Source: Luscinia megarhynchos
Taxonomy: Eukaryota; Chordata; Aves; Passeriformes; Turdidae
Length of the DNA stretch: 64,000 nucleotides
Reading direction: 5' to 3'
Assembly: GCA_034336665.1 (NCBI GenBank)
Contig: JAPFBE010000036.1
Coordinates: 1,418,357-1,482,356, forward strand
In this document: piece after piece, positions 22,588 through 33,085 of the stretch
Layout: each line of letters begins with the position of its first letter
Numbering within the stretch: position 1 is the first letter of the stretch
Program-made: the position numbers and the translations under genes
Notes under the pieces: model-generated
Database searches by the model: none
What the model saw: only the letters and a program-made list of their open reading frames with translations
Told to the model about the DNA's origin: nothing

Positions 22588-23172
22588 TCAGGGTTCTGCT
22601 TCAGCTTGCCAGGGCTTGTGGCCTACCAAACCTCGTACATCCACTTCAGCCATGAGTTGAGCAGTGTTCTGAGCCCTGCTCTCCAGCTGTATTGCTACAT
22701 CTCCCCCTTTCTTTTCTAGTAGCAAAATTCCCTTCATATATTTGTCTATCAATTTCTGAACACATTGCAACATGCATGGCAAGCAAATCATCAAAAGCAA
22801 CAGTACAGCTAAAACATAAATTCCTGTTTTCACTAAGTTTTTGAACCAGCCAGTAAGCCCCCATCCCTTAAGTATATCTCCAAGCCAGTCACTATCATCT
22901 ACAACTCTTAATTTGGTGAAACTATCTCGAAGGGCCTGTATGCTAGCATGGATAGATTGAGAGTGATCAGAAAGGTTCATGCAGCACAAGTCCTCAAAGT
23001 CCTCACAACCATGCCCATGTGCCAAAAGCAAAAAATCAATAGCAGCTCTATTCTGCAGCATAGCATGTGTCTCACTGTCAACATCTGTTAATAAGCCTGT
23101 TAAAGCAAAGCTAGTAGCATTAATTTTCTTTGCAAGCCAACAGCCGAGGTTATTCAGGGTTTTTATGCATGG
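22588..23172 (-). pseudogene. env: ERVK-2 env, transmembrane subunit
   Basis: About 190 codons open, from near 23160 to the stop at about 22590; an internal Met at 23061 starts 157 codons. Visible in order are an LQNRAAIDFLLL block, the C-x6-C-C disulfide motif (C-EDFEDL-CC at about 23003-22980) and a heptad-like stretch. Then comes a membrane segment of about 23 residues rich in Leu/Val/Ile (near 22840-22765) and a cytoplasmic tail of about 55 residues. The protein would drive membrane fusion after surface-subunit binding. The surface subunit is absent: the reading begins almost directly after the integrase end, so an internal deletion removed it. Without SU it is not a functional Env. Confidence 0.8.
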
Positions 23173-23602
23173 TGGTCAGGCAGAGGTGGCCTCAGTGGTC
23201 TCTGAAACCGAAGCAGAGGGTGGAATGGTGAAATTGCCGGTGGGGTGCCAGGGCGAAGGCAGTCTTTCTGAGGAGGATCTAAGGCTTCCCTGAATGGTTT
23301 CACATTCTTAGCTGGGATTCACCTCGGTCCATTCTCTATGGAGGCACAAGCATACCCTCTTCCACAAGTAACAAGGGGGTAAGGTCCCATGGTCTTACCT
23401 GTTTCTGAGTCCTTAATAAGGACTGGGGCTTTCTGTTTAACTTCTAACTGAGGGTTACTGACAAAATGCCTTACAACTGGAGGATTAGGATCTATAAGGG
23501 AACAATTAAAAAAGGTAAAAACGTACAATGCCTTCTGTAATCGTTCAGCTGGGGTGGCATTCCCCATTCCCCCTTTCTGCTGTAATAAAAGACTCTTAAG
23601 TG
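23173..23602 (-). pseudogene. pol: ERVK-2 integrase carboxy-terminal domain
   Basis: Open 23567-23319 and readable on both sides. It shows an ERLQKALYVFTFFN-type helix and a CGRGYACAS strand near 23360, the SH3-like DNA-binding fold at the end of retroviral integrases. A WIPAK-type end follows. The catalytic core is displaced to 24251-24780 by the solo LTR at 23603-24245. Confidence 0.8.
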
Positions 23603-24245
23603 TGTCACAACCCGAGGTGTCTCCTTAGACCCGAGATCACCTCAGGAGGACATGCAGTGGTTTAAATCCTGGTTTTTCCCAAAGCTGCCGATGAGAGATT
23701 GCAGGAGACAGTTTTCAAAGGCTTCAAGGATTGTTTATTATTTCATGTCTCAAGAACTCTTTGCCCGGCTAACAGCTGTCTTCCCAGCCGGGCATCCAGG
23801 ATGGAATCTGCCTGGTGAAGGCAGGGCTTATCTTATATAGTCTAAATTATGTGCTAAATGTTTATAACAATTTTCCAATACAATACAGTCTTGTTAAACG
23901 GTCTAGCTCTGACCCCATCCAATCTAAAAGTGCCAGCATGTCACCCAGCATGGATGACACGGAGAAGAAGGAGGAAGAGGTATCCACACCCCAAATTCTC
24001 CATCTTGGCCACGTGTCCCTTATCACAAACATTCCCAAAAGTCTATTTATCTACGTTCTAACAATCTAATTTACACTTTACTAATTTTGGTGGCTTGTTT
24101 CCTTTCCCTCTGTGTTGGTAATTTCCCCCAGGGGTTTGAATTCAGCGCCTGAGACACCAGGGTCTCACTCAGGGGTCTTTGAGACCCTCGCCAGGGGGGT
24201 TTTGAGACCTCCAAGGAGGCCAGAGGACTACTCTGGACTCCCGCA
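23603..24245 (-). repeat. Solo LTR of family B
   Basis: 643 bp, TGTCACAACCCG... to ...GGACTCCCGCA. It is flanked by AAGTG at 23598-23602 and 24246-24250, a perfect 5-bp duplication. On the minus strand it contains a TATATAAGATAAG-type box and AATAAA. It is inserted in the ERVK-2 integrase, and it is more diverged than the provirus LTRs at 57734 and 62729. Confidence 0.85.
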
Positions 24246-25331
24246 AAGTGAAGCGTGGGCTCTCTGAATTATTGCTTGACCTGTTGAGGAATGAGGAATC
24301 CCTGTGATCTCTGTTATCCTCCAGATAGCAAAAATTTTGCAACTCTCTGGAAAATGCAAGCTGGGCCATTATCAGTTTTAATTCCAGAGGGGACGCCCTA
24401 GACTGCAAAGGCACTCTAAAAATGACGACAAACATCTTTTGCTGTTAGTCTTGTGTGACAGGATGCAAACAAAGCACCTGAAACGGTGTCTATGGAGGAG
24501 TGAATATATTTAAGTAGGCCGAATTGAGGAAAAATCTGTTACATCTGTTTGCCAAATTTGAAGGCTTTGGAGTTCTCTAGGGTTAACACCTCCAGCAACG
24601 GAGGAGAAGGAGTGTCTTTGACAGTATGGCCACCCAGTCACAATACTAGAGGCTTGAAGGCTGCTCAAGCCAATAGCCCCTGCTAGTGCAGAAGCATTTT
24701 CATGGAAAAAGGAATGGCTAATTTTTGCTTTGGCAAAGCAGTCTTGTAATGCAACCTGAGTTGCTTGAACTGGTAAAGTTAGTCTGCTTGGCGGTTTCCT
24801 TCTGCAATAAAACCAGGTAAAAGAGTATGAGATCTTGCTTGCATAATGAAGTAGGGGTGCTGTCTAGTATCTAAAAAGAAAACAAGTTGTAACAACAAAA
24901 ACAAATCTTTGTTGGACACATCTCTTAGCACAACTGCTTCAGCTCTCTCCACAATTCCTGCGACATAAGCAGAGTCAGTTATCAAGTTAAAAGGTGTAGA
25001 CCACTGTTGAAAGGCTTGCACTGCAGCTGCCAATTCAGCAATCTGAGGGGAACCTGGAACAGTAGTAATGTCTGAATCCCATTGGTTGGAGTCTGAATTC
25101 CACCACAATATCACCGACTCGTGCGTGTGGCCAGATCCATCTGTAAAGACAGTTAAAGCTTGTAGTGGGACTTCACTTCTCTTGGGTCGTGTTAGGAGTT
25201 TAAAGCTGGATGCTATAAACTTGTGCTTTGGAGGATGTGTAGAAAGTTGTACAGAAAAATCAGCTAAAGCCATCTGAAACACTTCAGATTGTTGCAGTAG
25301 CCACTGCAAATAAACAGTAGTAATAGGTAAA
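24246..25331 (-). pseudogene. pol: ERVK-2 RNase H and integrase amino part/core
   Basis: RNase H is open at 25309-24779 (about 176 codons) with FTDGSG near 25150, an IAELAA segment carrying the second acidic residue, and ITDSAYVA (third Asp), ending in NRQAD. Left of it, the integrase zinc-binding region and core (about 24780-24251) can be followed only across several stops and frame changes, with WQTDVTDF visible near 24555. It is class II by sequence type. The copy is dead in integrase. RNase H alone still looks intact in its key residues. Confidence 0.8.
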
Positions 25332-25457
25332 TCTCTTGGTTTGAAAAAGACAGGTATCTGCTAAGAAACTCTTCTCCCTCCAATTTATTATAATTTTGAA
25401 ATTAAGAGGTTTTCAGGCAAAGATATGGGGATTGGAATAACAGGGTTTTACTGGAAA

Positions 25458-25503
<46 letters not shown>

Positions 25504-26152
25504 TATATATAAAACAAGGCAAGCAAAAACAACAACTACGTAAATTAACAACAAACAGAACAGGAACCCAGTAACAGTTTTTTCGGTGGTGGACACCTAT
25601 CCCCTGTGGTGCAGTTACCGTCCAAGCTGGCAGGCAGCGCTGGCCAGCTCCCGGTGAACAGGGGGAGCTGCGGTGATCCTATGTGGCTGCAGGGGTGCTG
25701 AGGGTGATGGCGGCTGCGCCCCGGATGGGAAGGGTGGAGGAGAGATGCTGCTCATGGATCTTGGGGTAGTGTCGGTCCTGGTGCTCCAACAGGGAACAGT
25801 TGGCAGGGAGAGCATCCGAGAAGGGGGGTTGCAGGATCCTACAGCCGAGGAAGAGCAGCTCCCCGGGTCGGTGTGGCAGAGCGGGGTTTTCCAGCAACCG
25901 TTCTTCTCTGAGCCAAATAAGTGAGAGAGCAAGTAGCTGCCCACACCTCCTTTACCTGCCCCCTGTTCTCGCGGTGTTCTCCTCCCCCCCACATTCCACC
26001 CTGCCCTGTGAGAGAAACGCCAAGAAAGGGACAGGGAGTCTTCCCCTCCCCCTATCACTAGCCATTTTTAACATGACAATGGGAAAAAAACTCCAGACAG
26101 AGAGGAGAAGGGAGAAAAAAAAACAGCCCCTAACAGTAAACAAATTAAATAA
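25332..26152 (-). repeat. Solo LTR of family F in ERVK-2 pol
   Basis: About 820 bp. Its left end (TCTCTTGGTTTGAAAAAGACAGG) is the mutated form of TGTCCTGGTTTGAAGGACAGG at 37656, and the order of segments matches 37656-38347. AAATCT occurs at 25329-25334 and again at 26153-26158, a probable 6-bp duplication that overlaps the mutated left terminus. It carries a (TA)n run at about 25461-25510. Confidence 0.65.
25461..25510. repeat. (TA)n microsatellite
   Basis: About 25 TA units with one interruption (AATAT), inside the family-F LTR. It is absent from the family-F copy at 37656-38347. Confidence 0.9.
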
Positions 26153-27362
26153 AAATCTATACCTGCGAGTGTACATAGTCTTTGGCTTTCACAATGAGCA
26201 AAGCAATCAATTCATGTTGAGTGCTAATCGTTTTAGACATTTGGTGCAGCAAAAAAAAACCACTTTATGATCAACGGTGGATCTGGCACCTTAGGATCCC
26301 ATTGATATATTAAAGCATAGGTTTGCCTTGCTGGGTTCAGAATTATTAAGGGCAGCTCAGGGGCCCATTGGGCTGCTTGTCTGTTTGTGATAGCATCAGC
26401 TACCTTTTGCAGTGCTTGGCAAGCTTCTGATGTGAATTGCTGAGGGGACGGGAGATCTGATTCCCCTTGTAGCAAAACAGAGGACTCAGATCTGCATTTG
26501 AAATTCCCATTAAGGAACGAATCAAATTAATTGTCCCCAAAAGTTTTTAAGCATCATGTAAAGTGTGAATGTCTGTTTGAATTTGTAAAGGTTGAGAAGA
26601 AATAGATTGAGTCCTAATGCACCAGCCAAGGTATTTCCAAGGGGGTTGACATTGGATTTTTTCTGAAGCAACACAATGCCCTGCTTGGGTTACAGCAGCA
26701 ACGACAAGGGCTAAGGCTTCCTCTATGACTTCCTGTTTTTCTGCTGCAATAAGAATGTCATTCATATAATGATATAACAAGGCAGCAGGCATTTTTTGGC
26801 GAATGGGGCTAAGGACCTTTGTAACAAACCACTGACAAATGGTAGGACTGTTTTTCATTCCTTGGCGAAGAACAACTCAGTGGTATCTTTGCAGTGGTGC
26901 TTGCATATTAGTGCTTGGAACAGAAAAGGCAAATTTAGGAGCATCATCAGCGTGCAAAGGAATGTCAAAAAAGCTATCTTTTAAATCAATGACTGCTAAA
27001 TGCCAATTTCGATGGATCATGGTAGGAGAGGGGAGTCCAGGCTGCAGGGCCCCTATGTCCTCCATCACAGAATTAACTTTGCGGAGGTCTTGGGGCAAGC
27101 GCCGCTTGTCAGTTTGTTTTTTAATAACAAACACGGGTGAATTCCAAGGACTGGTAGAAGGGACTATATGCCCCTTTTGAAGTTGTTCTTGGACAAGTTC
27201 AGTGAGTGCATGCAATTTAACCAGTGACAGGGGCCACTGAGCCACCCAAATAGGTGTATCAGTTTTCCAGGTTAATTTCAGGGTGATGTCCACCTCAGTG
27301 GCCCCTATCAAAAATCTGACTGGATTTTGAGACCCCATTGAGAGAGTACATCTTGTTCTCAT
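26153..27362 (-). pseudogene. pol: ERVK-2 pol: reverse transcriptase, catalytic site altered
   Basis: The amino part is open 27362-26877, with WKTDTPIWV, SPWNSPVFVIKK and VIDLKDSFF (first catalytic Asp). After a frame change the reading 26858-26547 holds the polymerase box at 26768-26757, which reads Tyr-Met-Asn-Asp instead of Tyr-Met-Asp-Asp. That Asp-to-Asn change should abolish polymerisation. The thumb/connection follows at 26475-26233 and further left to about 26165 in another frame, where the family-F LTR cuts in. At least two frame changes are present. It is a class II (betaretrovirus-like) RT and resembles the ERVK-1 RT. Confidence 0.85.
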
Positions 27363-28111
27363 AACACCATGGGTTCAGGTAAAACAAATGGCTTTACAGA
27401 AGCTATGTGACCTCCTGGTCCTTTCACTTGAACGAGATGATGACTTTGGTAGCTGCGACTGCTCCCCCCAATCCCAGTGAGGGCTTGGGGTACCTCTGTG
27501 AGGTTTCGAGTGAGGGGCCATTTGACCTGAGAGATAACAGCCACATCTGATCCAGTATCTAGAATACCAGTGAGTGTTATCTGTTGTCCCTGTGACGACA
27601 GGGTGCATTTGCAAGTGGGACATTTATTAGAAATTGTCTGTACCCATAATATTTGTGAGGTCCCCATAGAACTAGATCCTCCCACCCCCTCTTTGTGTTC
27701 CCCTGCAGTAGGAGTCAAATAATTTGAAAAGGGAATTAACTGTGCAATACAGATTCCCTGAGGGACAGTACAGGGTGGAAAAGGAGTCCAAGCCATAATT
27801 TTAATTTGTCCAACAAAGTCTGAGTCTATAATTCCTGGAAAAACAAAAAGTTCGAAAAGGGAGGTGGAAGATCTCCCTATTAATAAAGCACTTTTTCCAG
27901 ACTCTGGTGGTCCAGAAATTCCTGTAGGGAGTAAATTAATAAAAGTGTCAAGTAAAGTTACTGTGTCTGAGGTTGCCAGGTCCAGTCCAGTGTTGCCTGT
28001 AGTTGCTGAGCGGAGACTTGTGGAGACCCTCTGTTGGGCATCTGTGAAGGCAGTATCTGCGAAGGTATCATCTGTGGTGACGGCTGTGGCATTTGTATCT
28101 CCACATGGCAC
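27359..28111 (-). CDS. pro: ERVK-2 dUTPase-protease, open over 250 codons
   Basis: An uninterrupted minus-strand reading. dUTPase motif 1 (GLDLATS, about residue 43), motif 2 (LLIGRSS, about 76) and motif 3 (PGIIDSDFVGQIKI, about 91-104) are in order. They are followed by a linker and the aspartic protease active site DTGSDVAVIS (about residue 187). The dUTPase lowers dUTP; the protease matures viral polyproteins. The reading overlaps the nucleocapsid end in another frame, so expression would need a ribosomal frameshift. The upstream gag is broken by the LTR at 28679 and RT is inactive, so this is the best preserved part of a dead element. The glycine-rich carboxy-terminal dUTPase motif 5 was not clearly seen. 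Confidence 0.75.
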   Translation of the reverse strand: MPCGDTNATAVTTDDTFADTAFTDAQQRVSTSLRSATTGNTGLDLATSDTVTLLDTFINLLPTGISGPPESGKSALLIGRSSTSLFELFVFPGIIDSDFVGQIKIMAWTPFPPCTVPQGICIAQLIPFSNYLTPTAGEHKEGVGGSSSMGTSQILWVQTISNKCPTCKCTLSSQGQQITLTGILDTGSDVAVISQVKWPLTRNLTEVPQALTGIGGSSRSYQSHHLVQVKGPGGHIASVKPFVLPEPMVL

Positions 28112-28678
28112 TGACCCGCACCGCGATTCCAGTTTGCCTGGATCAGGCGAACTTCAGAATCATATCTAGAGTGGCACTGCATGGAGAAATGGCAGCCCTT
28201 ATGGCACCACAGACACAAAGCAGAAGGTTTCAGTTTATTTCCTTTTGGAGATAAACAGTTTTATTTAAGGTGGCCAGGTTTGCCACAATTAAAAGAAACT
28301 CCCAGAGTCCCAGAGGGACTACTGATGGCTGCAACGGCTGTGGCCATGGCTTCATATTGATGTTCCATTGTCCCAATGTGATTACACACTTCAATCATTT
28401 CAGTCAAGGTTGGATTTTGGTTCGGCAAGGACTTAAGAAGTTTTTTACAGTCTGTGTTTGCATTTTAAATAGGAAGTTTTAAAAGCAAGATTTCCCAAGC
28501 GTCTGGGTTACCAATTTGACGCTCGAGTGCTTGCTTAAGGCAGTCAACAAACTGGATATAAGGCTCTTTTGCTTCTTGAGTGATGGATGTGAAAGCCTTT
28601 TGTGTTTTTTGTGCATCAGTGACCTTAAGGAATGCCAGCTGATCTGCTTCTTGGGCCCCCCTCAAGAACCTCTCTTGG
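27900..28678 (-). pseudogene. gag: ERVK-2 gag, 3' part (end of CA, NC)
   Basis: The capsid carboxy-terminal domain with the major homology region is at 28665-28465 (AKEPYIQFVDCL). The first zinc knuckle is degenerate: near 28290-28250 its first Cys is Ser and a stop interrupts it. The second, C-x2-C-x4-H-x4-C at about 28216-28175, is intact. A Gln/Pro-rich tail runs to about 27958. The capsid is cut at 28678 by the family-E LTR; the amino part lies at 36528-37432. Confidence 0.8.
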
Positions 28679-29145
28679 TGTTATGGTGTGACTAGGTTTT
28701 GCCAACCTTAATATATTTAGTTTCCTTTAGAGATAGGATTTAGGAGTAGAGAAAAGGCAGGCTTAAAAGTTAAAAGGGTATAAGAAGAAATTTATTAATA
28801 ACACAAAAAGAATTCAGGATAAGATTTCTAGATTATTCCCTCCTCCATTCCACATTTCTTAACAACATACAGAAAACACTTCAGTCAGTTATCTACTTAA
28901 ATAATCATTTCAGTTGAATCTAGAGAGAAAAGTCTCTTTTTTGGCTTTAGGCTTAGGGGATGTTTCCACTCTCAAAATTTGCATCCGCCCGAACCTGCAA
29001 ACTATGATTTCCTCCCATTCCCACAGTCCTTCCAGAGCCGTGTTATGGGTTATGATGCACACACGGGGCACTACTTTTAAAGGCAGGCTGCTGAAAAGCA
29101 AAATTCTCTTCATCTCCTTCACTATCAAATGTCTCTGTTCAGATT
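28679..29145 (-). repeat. Family-E solo LTR, 3' part (split by ERVL-2)
   Basis: Starts TGTTATGGTGTGAC and, read on the minus strand, matches the end of the LTR at 45730-47036, including AATAAATTTCTTCTTATAC. The left flank CTTGG (28674-28678) equals CTTGG at 36528-36532 beyond the other half, so the whole LTR (28679-29145 plus 35740-36527) is a solo insertion in ERVK-2 gag. Confidence 0.85.
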
Positions 29146-29740
29146 TGTCCTGGTTTAGGACAAATTTACGGGAGATATCTCACAAAGGAGTCCCCCTAGG
29201 AAAATAAACCCCCAGAACTCCTTCCCCCTCCCACTACCGGGTTCGGGAAGAACTTCCTCCGAGGGAAAAAAAAAGTGGAAAAAACTTGTTTATTTTAACA
29301 AAACACTTCCCAACACCAGGAAAGAACAATCCCCAGATGACACAAAACGTTTTCACCAAGGTGAGCGAGGATGGACGAGCTCGGTCAGTCCCTGCTGGGA
29401 AGGGTGCAAAGCTTCTGTGGCAGGCTTCCAGACGCAGTCTCTGATGTTCAGATCCCTCCGTCCGGAGCCGGTGCAGATCTTCGGGATGAAGGGAAGAAGG
29501 GAGAGAGAAAGAGGGAGCAGCTGGGGGCAGGAGAAGCTGGGGCAAAAGCTAGGGAAAAAGCGGCAAAGCGGCAAAAGCAGCAGCAAAGCAGCAGCAGCAG
29601 GCCAGCAGCAGCAGCAGCCAAAGCAGCAGGCAGCAGCAGCCCAGCAGCCGGGCCCGCCGGGGCGGGGGAGGCGGCAGCAGCTCCGTGCAGACAGAGCGGG
29701 GGGGCAGGTAGAGGAGTAGTCATAACACTGACCCAGGACA
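29146..29740 (-). repeat. 3' LTR of ERVL-2
   Basis: 595 bp, TGTCCTGGTTTAGGACA... to ...CTGACCCAGGACA. It is preceded on the plus strand by AGATT (29141-29145), the target duplication partner of ATATT at 35740-35744. A polypurine tract (ATAGGGGTGGAA on the minus strand, 29752-29741) abuts it. A GCA/CAG-rich stretch lies at about 29575-29650. It is nearly identical to the 5' LTR outside homopolymers and the CAG tract. Confidence 0.9.
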
Positions 29741-31645
29741 TTCCACCCCTATATCCCACATCGTGAACATTGACACACGATTGGGATATATACACCACTA
29801 TACAATGTAAAAGCTTTCATCTACTTGCTCAAACCTTCAACACTTACACGTTTCCTCTCATTTTACTTACTCAGGCCTTCAACACTTACGTTATTCCTTC
29901 TGTCTTACCCCACAATCAGATCTCCCTGAGGCACACATCGTGTTGTTCCATCTTTCTGCATTACCCACCACGTACATCCTGGTCCTTGAGCAAAGACAAT
30001 TCCACGGATGGGTTTGCCTGTACTCGAGGCAGGATTAACCCATACTGCCTTTCCTAACAAACCTTTAACTTGGGCCACTGGGACTTTATCTCCATCCACT
30101 ATATTAAGGGAGTCAGACTGGGCAGGACCTGCTCGGTTGATGGAACCTCTGGTGTTAACTAACCAAGTAGCCTTTGCTAGATGTTGTTCCCAGTTTTAAA
30201 AGACCCCCACCCAATGCTTTCAAGGTGGTCTTCAACAATCCATTGTACCTCTCCACTTTACCCGCAGCTGGTGCATGGTAAGGGATGTGATACACCCACT
30301 CAATACCGTGTTCCCTAGCCCAGGTGTTGATGAGGTTATTTTTAAAATGAGTCCCATTGTCTGACTCAATCCTTTCAGGGGTACCATGCCTCCAAAGGAC
30401 CTGCTTTTCCAGGCCCAAGATGGTGTTGCGGGCAGTAGCATGGGACACAGGGTAGGTCTCCAACCAGCCGGTGGTGGCTTCCACCATGGTCAGCACATAA
30501 CGTTTACCCTGGCGAGTCTGAGGCAGTGTGATGTAATCAATCTGCCAGGCCTCCCCCGTACTTGTACTTGGACCAACGTCCACCATACCAGAGAGGCTTC
30601 ACTCGCTTAGCCTGCTTGATGGCAGCGCAGGTGTCACAGTCATGGATAACTTGTGTTATGCTGTCCATGGTAAGATCCACCCCCTCGGTCTCGTGCCCAC
30701 TTATAGGTGGCATCTCTACCCTGGTGGCCTGAGGCATCATGGGCCCATCGTGCTAGGAACAACTCTCCCTTGTGCTCCCAGTCAAGATCTATCTTAGACA
30801 CCCCTATCTGTGCAGCCTGATCTACCTGCTGATTGTTTTGCTGTTCTTCATTGGCTCTACATCTGGGGACATGGGCATCTACATGGCGAACTTTCACAGG
30901 TAGTTTCTCTAACCCGAGTAGCGATGTTTTTCCATTCTTCAGCAGCCCAAATTGGTTTTCCTCTGCGCTGCCAGTTCGCCTCTTTCCATTTCTTCAACCA
31001 TCCCCACAGAGCATTGGCCACCATCCAGGAATCAGTGTACACATAGAGTTTCGGCCATTTCTCTCTTTCTGCAACGTCTAGGGCCAGTTGAATAGCTTTA
31101 AGTTCAGCAAGCTGACTTGATCCGCCCTCTCCTTCAATGGCCTCTGCGACCCGTCGTGTCGGGCTCCATACAGCTGCTTTCCACCTCCGGTTCATCCCTA
31201 TGATGCGACAGGAACCGTCGGTGAATAGAGCGTAACGTGCTTCCTCTGCCGGCAGCTGGTTGTACGGTGGAGCTTCTTCAGCCCGGGTCACTGGTTCTTC
31301 TTCCTCATCCGTGACACTGAATCTTTCACCTTCTGGCCAGTTTGTAATTATTTCTAAAATCCCGGGACGATTGAGTTTTCCAATCCGGGCGCTGAGTGAT
31401 GAGGGCAATCCACTTGCTCCATGTGGCACTGGTGGCATGGTGGGTGGAGGGAACCTTTCCGCTGAACATCCACCCCAGCACTGGCAGTCGGGGGTGCCAA
31501 GAGGAGTTGAGCTTCTGTGCCAATCACTTCTGAAGCAGCTTGGACTCCCTCATAGGCGGCCAAGATTTCCTTCTCTGTTGGGGTATAGTTGCCTTCCGAT
31601 CCTCTGTAACTTCTGCTCCAAAATCCCAGGGGTCGGCCTCGGGTC
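29741..31645 (-). pseudogene. pol: ERVL-2 pol: connection, RNase H and integrase, frameshifted
   Basis: The order on the minus strand is connection, then RNase H with FTDGSC near 31225 (open 31438-30857), then the integrase HHCC zinc region (30897-30540). The integrase core follows with a TRQGKRYVLTMVEATTGWLETYP stretch and SDNGTHFKN near 30355 (open 30586-30155). Last comes the carboxy domain ending in CVPQGDLIVG (30099-29905), with a TAA close to 29917. The segments sit in different frames, with about five single-base-type frame changes. Each segment looks well conserved and matches ERVL-3 pol. There is no env after integrase, as is usual for ERVL. Apart from the frame changes it would supply RNase H and integration. 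Confidence 0.85.
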
Positions 31646-33085
31646 TCACCAGGCACCTTCTGCCACAGACTCCAAGACAAACCGTGGTTCCCGGCTGCAG
31701 AATAGAGCACATTCTTCACATTTGGCCCCCGTCCTAACTGGGCCAAGAGCTACTGCATGGGCAATTTCTTGTTTAATCTGGGCGAAGGCTTGCTGTTGTT
31801 CAGGGCCCCAATGGAAATCATTCTTCTTCCGAGTGACCTGGTAAAGAGGGCTCACAATCTGACTGTACTCGGGGATGTGCATCCTCCAAAAGCCTATAGC
31901 ACCCAAGAAAGCTTGTGTTTCTTTCTTGTTAGTGGGTGGAGACATAGCTGTGATTTTGTTAATAACATCAGTGGGAATCTGGCGTCTTCCATCTTGCCAC
32001 TTCACTCCTAGGAACTGGATCTCACGGGCAGGTCCCTTAACTTTACTCTTCTTAATGGCAAAACCGGCTTCCAGGAGGATTTGGATAATTTCCTCTCCTT
32101 TCTCAAACACTTCTTCTGCTGTATTTCCCCACACAATGATATCATCGATGTATTGCAGATGTTCTGGAGCCTCACCCTTTTCCAGTGCAGCCTGGATCAG
32201 CCCATGGCAGATGGTGGGACTATGTTTCCACCCCTGGGGCAGTCGGTTCCAGGTGTACTGCACGCCCCTCCAGGTGAAAGCAAACTGAGGCCTGCACTCT
32301 GCAGCCAAAGGAATAGAGAAAAACGCATTGGCAATGTCAATGGTGGCATACCACCTTGCTGCCTTGGACTCCAGCTCATACTGGAGCTCCAGCATGTCCG
32401 GCACGGCAGCACTCAGTGGTGGGGTGACTTCATTCAATGCGCGGTAGTCCACAGTCAGTCTCCATTCTCCGTCAGGCTTGCGCACAGGCCAAATGGGGCT
32501 GTTGAAGGGTGAGTGGGTTTTGCTCACCACCCCTTGGCTCTCTAGTTCCCGGATCATCTTATGGATGGGGATCACAGCATCTCGAGTTGTTCTATATTGC
32601 CGGCGATGTACTACGGAAGTGGCAATTGGTACCCTTTGCTCTTCCCCTTTCAGAAGTCCCACAGTAATCGGATTTTCAGATAGTCCAGGCAAGGTATTCA
32701 GTTGCCGAATGTGTTCTGACATCACAGCAGCTATTCCAAATGCCCACTTAAGACCTTTTGGGTCCTTAAAATACCCACTTCGGAGGTAATCTATTCCCAA
32801 AATACATGGGGCCTCTGGACCAGTCACAATAAGATGTTTTTTCCACTCCTTGCCAGTTAAACTCACTTCAGCTTCCACTATGGTAAAGTCCTGCGATCCA
32901 CCTGTCACACCAGCAATAGAAACGGATTCTTCCCCCACATATCTTGATGGAATTATCGTACACTGTGCTCCTGTATCCACTAAAGCTTTATACTTCCGTG
33001 GTTTCGATGTGCCAGGCCACCGAATCCACACGGTCCAGAAAACACGGTTCTCCCTCGCCTCACCCTGGCTAGAGGCAGGGCCCCT
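31646..33085 (-). CDS. pol: ERVL-2 protease-reverse transcriptase, long open reading
   Basis: At least 461 codons open, and the frame is open back to the gag stop at 33088-33086 in the same phase. Counting from 33031: protease active site D-T-G at residues 19-21, RT start near residue 140, the first catalytic Asp in ATIDIANAFFS (about 229-239), LPQG at 264-267 and an intact YIDD box at 294-297. The thumb/connection continues to about residue 430. The last about 30 residues are out of frame: a frame change near 31745 shifts the true continuation. This is the only RT in the window with an intact catalytic box. It would be made as a Gag-Pol fusion by reading through the UAG. It resembles avian ERVL (class III) Pol. 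Confidence 0.85.
   Translation of the reverse strand, partial: RGPASSQGEARENRVFWTVWIRWPGTSKPRKYKALVDTGAQCTIIPSRYVGEESVSIAGVTGGSQDFTIVEAEVSLTGKEWKKHLIVTGPEAPCILGIDYLRSGYFKDPKGLKWAFGIAAVMSEHIRQLNTLPGLSENPITVGLLKGEEQRVPIATSVVHRRQYRTTRDAVIPIHKMIRELESQGVVSKTHSPFNSPIWPVRKPDGEWRLTVDYRALNEVTPPLSAAVPDMLELQYELESKAARWYATIDIANAFFSIPLAAECRPQFAFTWRGVQYTWNRLPQGWKHSPTICHGLIQAALEKGEAPEHLQYIDDIIVWGNTAEEVFEKGEEIIQILLEAGFAIKKSKVKGPAREIQFLGVKWQDGRRQIPTDVINKITAMSPPTNKKETQAFLGAIGFWRMHIPEYSQIVSPLYQVTRKKNDFHWGPEQQQAFAQIKQEIAHAVALGPVRTGAKCEECALFCSREPRFVLESVAEGAW

Noticed and set aside
29371..29798. Gln/Ala-rich and Leu/Ala-rich readings of 100-131 codons
   Set aside because: Products of the CAG-rich LTR tract, present again at 35345-35852 in the other LTR. 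Low complexity on both strands.
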